Assembly (NCBI GenBank): GCA_036850595.1
Contig: CM072168.1
Location: 14,065,982-14,129,981, forward strand
DNA length: 64,000 nucleotides
Direction of reading: 5' to 3'
From: Rhyacichthys aspro
Taxonomy: Eukaryota; Chordata; Actinopteri; Gobiiformes; Rhyacichthyidae
Position 1 is the stretch's first letter, and the number at the start of each line of letters is the position of its first letter. The position numbers and the translations under genes are program-made. Positions 24,756 to 34,190 of this stretch are shown in pieces. Below the pieces are notes generated by a model. That model was given only the letters and a program-made list of their open reading frames with translations, made no database searches and had not been told where the DNA came from.

Positions 24756-27700
24756 ATGGTGAGTGCTGTAATTTAAGTTCAGATGTTGGAAAAAAAAAAA
24801 TGCCTGCCACACATTTTTGGCTTCTCAAGCATTCTGAACTTTATATTTTGTTAAATGCTATTTATAGTGCATGATAAGGTTGCTTCCTCCCAGTGTGGCC
24901 TCCTTTATCAGGACCCCTGTGTCAAAAATAGAGCTTTTATCTCATGGGTGACTGACAGTAAAGCTGAGCTGTTTGTCTGGCCTGACTTAAAAGAACAGGT
25001 GCTAATGACTACTTCACAGGCTTAAAAAGAGAGAAACACAGATCAATGTGTAAAATTATAAGTTGGGTAAACAATTGCATGTTTTTTTTTATTGAGTTCA
25101 TGTGGTTTGACAATCCCCAAGCTACAGGAAATGTCAATAAGGGATTGGGGTGTGTTCCATCATAATGTGTGGGAGTGTGTCATATGTGACCAGGCAAGTA
25201 TTTCTACAAGACAGGAATGTTTTTCCCTCCAAATTCAAACTGCTGTCATAAACTGGTTATAAAACTCCAGGGGTAGTAGTTTCCACCACAGCTTTTTAAA
25301 CATCCAACAAATGTGTATTCATATATTTGAAATTCAAACTGATTGTAATTTGAAAATACTGTACAGCGCTTCATGCCAGTAAAGGGGTTTCATCAGTAAG
25401 TATAAGTTATAACCTTAGGCCTTTGTTTGCACAGTGCAGTATAAACACAAGCCTGTGAGCACTGCCTGTTGCATCAAAGTACAAACCCACCATTACCAAA
25501 CATTCCCAGCCATAAACAGCAGTAGCTTCATGGTTTTTTAAAAGCTAAAACTTTACGCAAAGTCATTTAACTTATAACAAATAATATGTATATAAAAAGA
25601 ACTCTGTGAACTTATGACTACAGAACAGTCAAGTTGGTCTAGTAAAGATTTATTATTGCCTTTTTATGACCTGTGGACTCTACCACCTTATCTCTGTGTC
25701 AGAAAAAGTAGGCCTATATTCCAAAGTGTTAAATCTAAGTTTTACCCTCCTCCTTTTCATTTCCACATACATAAAGCAAAATAGTGTTCAAATTCAGTTT
25801 AGAACCTCAGAAAAGATTTGATCAAGTGAAGGCTGTGGAAATCCAAAATGGCAATAGCCACTATTTTGAGGACTGCCAGTCAGTGTTTACTGAAAGCCTG
25901 CACTGCTAGGTGTCAGGTTTGTATGCGCTGCTCAAAATAGCTGCAGCAGAGATCTTCTAACCTGAAAATCCTGGTGAGTTAAAGGAGAGTCACTGTTTCT
26001 AGAAAAAAAATGCCCTATGACTTACATAATAACGCTAGACTTAAGCTAATGACTCATACCCATGGTAGATATTTGAACAGTCATTCAGTGTATTATATTC
26101 AGTATTCAGCTCATCTGTAATTTGTTTTACTCATGAACAAAGACAGTTTAACTGAGTCATCACAACATGCGTATTTAACAGTCTATTTTGGGTGTATAGT
26201 CCTAGCTCCTCTGAATGGCTGAACAGCCATGTGGAAAATCAACAAACCCTAAAGGGAGGAGCTATTACAACAATAAAAGCATTGTAAAACATATAAGGTA
26301 GTACAACTACACTATTCAATAATAATATCATTTTTATACAGTTTTAAAACTGACAGTTTATTTAAAATGTTATATAAATAAATTAAAAGAGCTTCACCAT
26401 TATGTTAGGCTGTGAGTCTTGCTCCAAAACTGTCACATGAAATCCAGTGACAGCTGCAGCAAATCTGTTTTCCTTGCCCTTTCACCTTCAACCTCCTTTC
26501 CCCTGTATATCGCTTGCCCTCATATCAAAATGCAAAACAAGCTACTTTGCACCCACATTAGTCTAATGTCTGGTATTTTGTTTAAATTTTGATTTCTCAA
26601 AAAAGCTCCTTTTACCACACTAAATGTGTCTCATTCTATTGTTCCAGCGTGAATGCATCTCTGTCCATGTAGGCCAGGCTGGTGTCCAGATGGGGAACAC
26701 CTGTTGGGAGCTCTACTGTCTGGAACATGGTATTCAGCCGGATGGCCAGATGCCCAGCCACAAACCTGTGGGAGGCCACGATGACTCCTTCACCACCTTC
26801 TTTAGTGAGACGGGGGCTGGGAAGTACGTTCCCAGAGCAATCTTTGTTGATCTTGAGCCAACAGTCATAGGTTTGTATGTGTCTTTATGTCTTTATTTGA
26901 GTTATACATAGACACATCTTAATGATCCAGCAAAACCTCTTTTTTCCTTACAAATAACTGAGCGTTATATTTCAGATGAGGTACGGACAGGGACATATCG
27001 GCAGCTTTTTCACCCTGAGCAGCTGATTTCAGGGAAAGAAGATGCTGCAAACAATTACGCCCGTGGACACTACACCATTGGAAAAGAGATCATTGACTCT
27101 GTCCTTGACAGAATCCGAAAACTGGTAATTTTTTTTTTTCAGTTTTACATTAATAGAGTATACCATGATCACTATGGGATATATTTATTAGTTCTTTTCT
27201 CATTTATAGGCTGACCAGTGCACAGGTCTTCAGGGATTTTTAGTTTTCCACTCTTTTGGTGGAGGCACTGGTTCTGGTTTTACTTCTCTGTTGATGGAGA
27301 GACTCTCTGTTGACTTTGGCAAAAAGTCCAAGCTTGAATTCGCCATCTACCCCGCCCCTCAAGTATCCACTGCAGTAGTGGAGCCATACAACTCCATCCT
27401 CACCACTCACACGACCCTGGAGCACTCCGACTGTGCCTTCATGGTGGACAATGAGGCCATCTACGACATCTGCCGCAGGAACCTTGATATTGAGCGCCCT
27501 TCCTACACTAACCTCAACCGCCTCATCAGTCAGATTGTGTCTTCCATCACAGCCTCACTGCGCTTCGACGGAGCCCTGAATGTAGATCTGACAGAGTTCC
27601 AGACCAACTTAGTGCCTTATCCTCGTATCCACTTCCCTCTTGCCACCTACGCCCCAGTCATCTCTGCTGAGAAAGCCTACCATGAGCAGCTCTCAGTGGC

Positions 27701-28184
27701 TGAGATCACCAATGCCTGCTTTGAACCAGCTAATCAGATGGTGAAGTGTGATCCTCGTCATGGTAAATACATGGCCTGCTGTCTTCTGTATCGAGGTGAT
27801 GTTGTTCCCAAAGATGTCAATGTGGCAATTGCTGCCATCAAGACCAAACGCACCATCCAGTTTGTGGACTGGTGCCCTACTGGTTTCAAGGTAGGCATCA
27901 ACTATCAGCCTCCGACAGTGGTTCCTGGTGGAGACCTGGCCAAGGTGCAGAGGGCCGTGTGCATGCTGAGCAACACTACAGCCATCGCCGAGGCCTGGGC
28001 CCGACTGGACCACAAGTTTGATCTGATGTATGCCAAGAGAGCCTTTGTCCACTGGTATGTTGGGGAGGGCATGGAGGAGGGTGAGTTCTCAGAGGCCAGA
28101 GAAGACATGGCTGCCCTGGAGAAGGATTATGAAGAGGTGGGCCTTGACTCGTTTGAAGAAGATGAGGAAGGAGAGGAATATTAA
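24756..28184 (+). CDS. tuba4a: Alpha-tubulin, tuba4 type, copy 3 (position of TUBA4A)
   Basis: Exons: 24756-24758 (ATG only), 26648-26870, 26976-27124, 27210-28184, giving 449 aa. It is the divergent member of the cluster. The N-terminus MRECISVHVGQAGVQMGN and the tail YEEVGLDSFEEDEEGEEY resemble TUBA4A, and its position and orientation relative to dnajb2 also match TUBA4A. Intron 1 (1,889 bp) holds no recognisable feature. The acetylation loop is unusual: MPSHKPVGGHDD replaces MPSDKTIGGGDD, so Lys40 is kept but both neighbours change. The GGGTGSG motif and the C-terminal Tyr are present. The last exon is largely identical, in reverse orientation, to those of copies 1 and 2, apart from its start and its tail. 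The symbol rests on position plus tail similarity and is tentative. Confidence 0.95.
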
Positions 28185-28275
28185 ATGTCCTTAGCGGACA
28201 TGTATAATATACAAATATGGCAATGAATTAATAGATTTATTTTTTACAAAACCAATCTGTTTGACAATATTTCAA

Positions 28276-28281
28276 AATAAA
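28276..28281 (+). promoter_or_regulatory. Poly(A) signal, alpha-tubulin copy 3
   Basis: AATAAA about 95 nt after the stop codon, with further AATAAA copies just downstream. Confidence 0.6.
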
Positions 28282-28508
28282 TGTATTTTGAAAATAAATA
28301 AAAAATGAATCTAGACTTTCTAACGTGCCAAAAGGGTTATTACGGATTGACTACATTCATCATTAACAGAATTATGTTTAATTGCAAATGTAAAGCAGTG
28401 TGTATTGACCTGACATTGTATGAGCTTGTGTTATGTCTTGCAATAAACTCTTCTTTGTAGTAGGCCGAAATATCGCCGTGTCTTTTTTTATATATTCTGT
28501 CCGCATAC

Positions 28509-28520
28509 GCCATCTAGTGG
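28509..28520 (-). promoter_or_regulatory. Candidate CTCF motif
   Basis: GCCATCTAGTGG is the reverse complement of CCACTAGATGGC, a match to the CTCF core. It lies between the tubulin cluster and pofut2. Binding is inferred. Confidence 0.4.
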
Positions 28521-28700
28521 TTAATGAGAAGACACGCACGTAGGAAAACAAATGTGGCAAGTTCAAAACAAATAGGTTTCATTCGGATTCACACTGTGAT
28601 GAATAATCCATAACGTTTATTTTGTCAATTTCTGTGATAGTAATTTGATCAAATTATATTCATCGACCTTGAGCTTGTCAGAAGCAGGATATCAACCCTT

Positions 28701-28713
28701 GTTGCTTAGCAAC
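28701..28713. promoter_or_regulatory. RFX X-box at pofut2 promoter
   Basis: GTTGCTTAGCAAC is a perfect 13-bp palindrome matching the RFX X-box (GTTGCT, 1-nt spacer, AGCAAC), 48 bp upstream of the pofut2 ATG. The match is seen directly; binding is inferred. Confidence 0.6.
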
Positions 28714-28735
28714 TCCAGGGACGCTTTACACATTT

Positions 28736-28743
28736 CCGGAAGT
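28736..28743 (+). promoter_or_regulatory. ETS-family site at pofut2 promoter
   Basis: CCGGAAGT, the optimal ETS core, 17 bp upstream of the pofut2 ATG and 22 bp after the X-box. Such sites are common in TATA-less housekeeping promoters. Confidence 0.55.
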
Positions 28744-28760
28744 GCGTGGCTGGAGGAAAC

Positions 28761-31700
28761 ATGGCGCGGAGAGCGGCGCTTGTACAGATTTCTCTCATTT
28801 CTTCATCAGATACTTTTAGCCTATTTAGTTTATTTATTTGTTTTACATTTTCAGCATTTAAAACAGTATATAGTGACAACGTTTTTAGTGCGAGCCATAC
28901 AACCTCTTTACCAGTTGCAGCTGCCAGGGACCTGAGGTGAGCTCCTATTACAGTAAAATGCAGGTTAGCTAATGTTAATGTAGGTTTATTAAAAGACTAT
29001 CGTTTTGCCGTGTCCTTTATTACTACTCTTGCAGTCTTTGGACTCTTGCTTCGATGTTTATTGACCAGGTATAGAGTAATATGTAGAATCGTGGGTTTTG
29101 CGACACTTTCACTCGGCAGTCAAGCGTTCTGGATCTTGGAATACATTTTTCGACCGTACACTAGTGCTACTGTCATTGTTTATTAAAGTAAATAATCACA
29201 GTTTACGTGTAATCCCTATAAACACAGCTAAACACCTGTCTCATCAGTTGTTTTCATGTCCCAGGTACCTGTTATATGATGTGAATCCTCCTGAGGGGTT
29301 CAATCTGAGGAGAGATGTCTACATCCGTATGGCTTCACTGGTAAAAACTTTGAGGAAAGATGGTGACGACTGGGTCCTTGTTCTTCCTCCATGGGGCCGC
29401 CTCTACCACTGGCAAAGCTCCAACATCCACCAAGTCCGCATCCCTTGGGGAGAGTTCTTCAGTCTTACTAGCCTTCAGGCAAATGTGCCAGTCATTGAAT
29501 ATGAAGAATTTATTGCTGGTCAGATCAAGGATCCCAATGACAGCATTTAGCTTTTTTAAATAGCATCCATACACTGACCCTGTGCAATTGAATTCCTTTT
29601 CCAGAGAATGGTGGCCCATTCATTGACCATGTCCTGGTTCTGCAAAACTATGCAGAGGGATGGACTGACGGCAAATGGGAAGAAAAAGTTGATGAGCGGC
29701 CATGCATTGAGAAACTGATGTACACCAAAGACAAACAGGGTTACTACAGGTAAAGCAAAACATATCTCAGAAATGCTTGTTTGTATTAGGTTTATTTATA
29801 TTTCCACATATATACAAATAGCTTGTACATTTAGTAATGCAGAAGTAAAGCTCACAAGTGTACGTGCCTGTTCCATCAACAACCAAGTGTACTGTGGTTG
29901 TAAATGGAATTTAATCTATTTTCTTGGTATGCCTTTCTTCTGTTAACATTTTTTCTAAGGAAAACATAGGGCCAGTTTTACAGCTTGCTTAAGTTATAAT
30001 CTGTACACCTACCTCTCTTTTCCTTGGTGACTGCGCTCTCGTTTTGTATTTATTGAATGAAGTCATTATATTGTCTTTTGTATTAAGGGGGTGGTTTTGG
30101 GGTTATGAAGAGACAAGAGCTCGGCGTGTGACATGTTTGTCAGCTCAAGGCCATGCTTCAATTATGGCCCCAGTTCTTCAGAAAAACATTACAGTGACGT
30201 AAGTTAGCAAAGCAATAAGAAAATAAACTACCATTTTGAAACATGATGTTTAATGACATGTTCAGCCACTCACTCTAATCTGCCTTGCCTCTTACATACT
30301 GCAGATCAGTTTTGCTTGACCGTGCAGAGACACTACTCCATGATCATTATGCAGGGAAAGATTACTGGGATGTAAGTTATCTCACATAATGGTTGAAATT
30401 ATGTGTTTTTTATTATTAATAACATCTATCAGAAGTGATTTTATTTGTTAAAATACAGTAACATTTACACTTCTCTATATTAAACTTAGACTCGCAGAAG
30501 CATGGTTTTTGCCAAGCACCTGAGGCTCATTGGAGATGATTTCAGGAAAAAGCATCTGAACTCTACAGATGAGATGGACCATACCATATACAGTGAGGAC
30601 TGGACACGCATGAAAGTTAGTCATTATTCTCAAACAGAACTTGTATGTGTAGATCAGATTCATTATTCTTACCAGGTAATGCATTTTATACCATTCTTAC
30701 ACGATTAAAATAAACCACTTAAACCATTATTGTCTTATTTAGACACCCAATTTAAAGCTCTAATTTGACATGATGTATCTCCTGTGTTTTCATAAGGCAC
30801 AGTTGGGCACAGCTAAAGGTGGTCCGTATTTAGGAGTACATCTGCGACGGAAAGACTTTATTTGGGGTCACAGAGAAGATGTTCCTAGCCTTAAAGGAGC
30901 AGTCAAAAAAATACGCAGCCTGATGAAGAAGCACAAACTTGATAAAGTTTTTGTTGCAACCGATGCAGATCAAGAAGGTATTGATATTACACATGTGATT
31001 AACAAGTCATACTACTGATTATATGCTGCTGAAATAAATTTTACTGTTATCATATTTATTATTATTATTATTTTTTTTTCTTACAAACAAACATTTTTGT
31101 ATCTGTTTTTAACAGAAAGTAAAGAACTGGGAAGGTTGTTACCAGAAATGGTGAGATTTGAGCCATCTGCAGAAGATCTGGAGCTTTTCAAAGATGGTGG
31201 AGTGGCCATCATTGATCAGTGGATCTGTGCTCATGCACGGTATGTTGCAAATATGGTTTACTATTCAGTTTACACTTATGAGTCCTTTTTCATTTGGATC
31301 TGTAATTGGTCTTATTGCATTCATATTTTACTGAGGTCAACCTGGAAGACTGATGAAAATAGACCAAATCTAAGGCTTGAGACAATAATAACAAATATTG
31401 AAATAAAAAAAGGACAGGTCTCTACTCTGATAACATTTTGATTTTCATGACGCAGTTTTAAACTTGTTTAAGTACTAAGTGCTGAATGCCTTACATATTT
31501 TAGCAGGCCAGTCATTGTTCAACTCCAGAAAAAGTACTTCAACTTGAAAAACTAGTTTGGGTAATGGTACATGTATTACTTGATCACGGTTTTCTGTATG
31601 TGCTTTATTCTCAGATTCTTCATTGGAACATCAGTGTCCACCTTTTCTTTCCGAATCCATGAAGAAAGGGAAATTCTGGGTTTTGACCCTAAAACAACTT

Positions 31701-31768
31701 ACAGTCGTTTCTGTGGAGACAAAGAGAAAGAATGTGAACAGCCAACACACTGGAAAATAGTTTATTGA
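28761..31768 (+). CDS. pofut2: GDP-fucose protein O-fucosyltransferase 2
   Basis: This ER enzyme transfers fucose from GDP-fucose to Ser/Thr in folded thrombospondin type 1 repeats. Exons: 28761-28936, 29265-29518, 29605-29749, 30088-30198, 30305-30371, 30490-30615, 30797-30977, 31116-31239, 31615-31768, giving 445 aa with intact phase. The start is MARRAALVQIS, followed by a hydrophobic stretch (FSLFSLFICFTFSAF) that fits a signal sequence. Conserved blocks are YLLYDVNPPEGFNLRRD, whose Glu corresponds to the proposed catalytic base, VLVLPPWGRLYHWQS, YLGVHLRRKDFIWGHR, whose Arg belongs to the GDP-fucose site, and the C-terminal IGTSVSTFSFRIHEERE then PTHWKIVY. All key residues are present. 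In mammals POFUT2 is not next to TUBA4A, so this adjacency is a rearrangement relative to human. Confidence 0.97.
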
Positions 31769-33808
31769 TGTGACTGCAACCTTTCATATCACACAAGTGC
31801 CACAACACAGTGTTAAAATCACTTCATTTATAAACTATATTCAAGTTATTTAAACTGTTTTTTTTTTTTGTTTTTTTTTTACTCTGTATGTAAAATTGTG
31901 CAATCTGGTCCTTACTGACTGTTGTTGCTGAACGTTAAGTCCAAAAAAGTAAAGGCCATGTTGCGTTTATTTTCTAATTTTTAAATGTCTGCTGCTTTTA
32001 CCTCAGTGAACTTGGGCATTTATTTTTTTTCAGTTTATAAACATCAGTATTAATATTCACTACTGACTCACTTTGGGATTCTAGTGTTATTTTCTTTCTG
32101 TAAAATTTAACAAAATTTTTCTTTGAATTTCATTTGGTTATATGTTTGTGTTTAGTTGAATGAACAATACTACACTACAGCCTTCTATTCAAGTATGACA
32201 AAAAATAAATATACAATTTTACTACAATTTTAACAAATATTAGTAAAAATAAAGAGGCACACACAATACAAATATTTAAGGAAGTAACCTTTCTGCTTTC
32301 AACATCATGATTTGGCTTGATGAAAACATACAGGTTTGACAGGTATGTTTGAGAAAATGAAGCATGAAAGAGATTAAAGTGATGAAAGATAGACTGAGTT
32401 CTTTCTTGCTTTGACGTTTAACCTGCTTTAGTCTTTTCTTTTTACACATATATTTTAAAAGACATATATCAAGGTTTTACCTTCACCATCTCCACACTAC
32501 TGGTGCTGTTTAATGTGCTGTTATTAAAGCAACACTATGGAACTTTTCAAGCTGTAGATCCACTTAAAGACTGAGGCAAATGCTGCAGCAAAACTCCTGG
32601 GGTTAAGTTTTAATAAATATCCGAGTTAAAAATGTAAGTTTGTGCTGATGTGATGCCTTTTGGCTAAGAAATGTGTTCTCACAAAACGATGGCTTTACTA
32701 TCCTACATAGAGCAATACAGTATTTGTCAAACCCAAAAGATGGGTTAGTTTCCCTGTTTCATATCGAAGAACCATCAAATTGAATGTTATACTGTTTTTT
32801 ATGACTTTCAGGCTCCATATTTTGGGGCAAAAAGTTACACAGTGCTGCTTTAAGCAAGACCTTTTGCGCTATTCTGATGACATTTCTATGGTTTATATCT
32901 GACCTTTATCACCTCTACCCTGATAGCCCAACCCTGTCTTTCTTTTGTCAAGCCTTTTGTTGTCGGGCAATGGAAAAATTGTACAGCGCAGTCATCACGT
33001 GTGCAGTAGTTGAGTCTGTCAATAAAATATGCTGAACTGTTTCCTTATACTTCCACTGACAGTAGTCTAACATGAAACGTTAAAAAAAATCAGAGCCTAA
33101 CAAAAAGCATGTTTGGTTTTAAGGCTAGAAAGCTCGCATATGGCAGGCCTACTCTGATTATTGTGTTTAATTATGAACATTTTCACATCTTCATTATCTT
33201 CATTGTATTCATTTGTCTTGAAGTAGTATGTAGTATCCATGGTTTCAGACTGATCCCATAGGAACCCCCGCATGATGCTTTTCCCTGTGGAGGCTCATAC
33301 TTCTTCAATAACAACTCACAAGCAAAGTGTAACGTGATGCTTGCTGTTGCTTTCCTTTATGGGACACTTATGTAAAGTCTCTGTTGAATTGTTTAACACT
33401 GAAAAGTCCATAAATCCCTGTATGATCTGCCTACATGAGCGGTAACAGGTAGGTTCTGTTGTGTAAAAGAAGTGAAACTGAGAAAGATAAATATACCCAA
33501 TATGCATTAGATAACCTTTGTTTAGCCTTCTATTTAAGAAGGCTGGCTCTGCTCTCTCATGCTATTCTCTTAAGTGTTTCCCTGTTGTTTTGGGCAGACA
33601 GGTTGCGAGAAGAACACGCCCTTCCCTCAGATTTGTCCTCTGTCAGGTGTAGGGCACTCACTGCTCCGAGGGAACACTAAGCGGTGGCTGATCAGTTCGG
33701 CTGTTACGCACGCACCATTTAGAGATTTTATTTTTGCAGTTTTGTTCGACGTTTTCGTGCCAAATCTGACTGATGGGAAGCTCATCGGGCTAGGCACCAG
33801 CTAGCGCA
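31769..33808. other. pofut2 3' UTR and intergenic region
   Basis: A plausible pofut2 poly(A) signal AATAAA lies at 32204-32209, about 440 nt after the stop. The rest holds the MITE at 32524-32853 and the upstream region of abca12. No other gene is seen. Confidence 0.6.
32524..32853. mobile_element. Non-autonomous DNA transposon (MITE), about 330 bp
   Basis: The ends form 24-bp terminal inverted repeats. The left begins ttaaagcaacactatggaac (32524-32547), and the reverse complement of the right begins ttaaagcagcactgtgtaac (32830-32853), with 3 mismatches in 24. TTAA occurs at both extremities, compatible with TTAA-targeting or TA-targeting families. There is no internal ORF. A related end lies at 13548-13613. 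Confidence 0.7.
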
Positions 33809-34104
33809 ATGTCTTTATTGAGAAGCCTGCGCGCTAACAAATTATCTAACCAATTTAGGAGACGTCGTTCCTGGTAAGTTGGTCGCTTTAATTATTTGGC
33901 TTATTTAAAAGTCAATTGTAAGTACATAACGTTTTAATTAGCTGATGTCTTTTCATAGTAAAATGTAAAAACATCTAATAATGCTCATCTGGTTTTAGTT
34001 TGTCTGTGTGCTGCTTGTTTTAGACTACAGTCTTTGGTCAATGTGCAGAGTGTAGCCTACATACAAAATTAATATTATTACATTAAAGCCTTTTATTTAT
34101 TATT

Positions 34105-34146
<42 letters not shown>

Positions 34147-34188
34147 TACTATTTCATAATGACTTAATTCCATTGCAGCACTCATTAG
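33809..34188 (+). other. abca12 5' leader exon with upstream ORF
   Basis: A leader exon ending at 33873 (TG|gtaagt) splices to 34179. An ATG at 33809-33811 opens a 24-codon uORF (MSLLRSLRANKL...) that crosses this junction and stops at TAG 34186-34188, just 2 nt before the abca12 ATG at 34191. The peptide is arginine-rich. The exon's 5' end is not determined. The exon is inferred from the donor-acceptor pair, without transcript evidence. Confidence 0.5.
34106..34145. repeat. (TAT)n microsatellite
   Basis: About 40 bp of uninterrupted TAT/ATT repeats in the first abca12 intron. Confidence 0.9.
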
Positions 34189-34190
34189 TG

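Noticed and set aside
17135..28108. Long antisense ORFs opposite the tubulin last exons (119-165 codons).
   Set aside because: They are near-identical in all three copies because they mirror the conserved tubulin coding strand.
33809..33873. ATG at 33809 as the true abca12 start.
   Set aside because: After splicing the frame meets TAG at 34186, before the family-conserved N-terminus at 34191. It is better read as a uORF.
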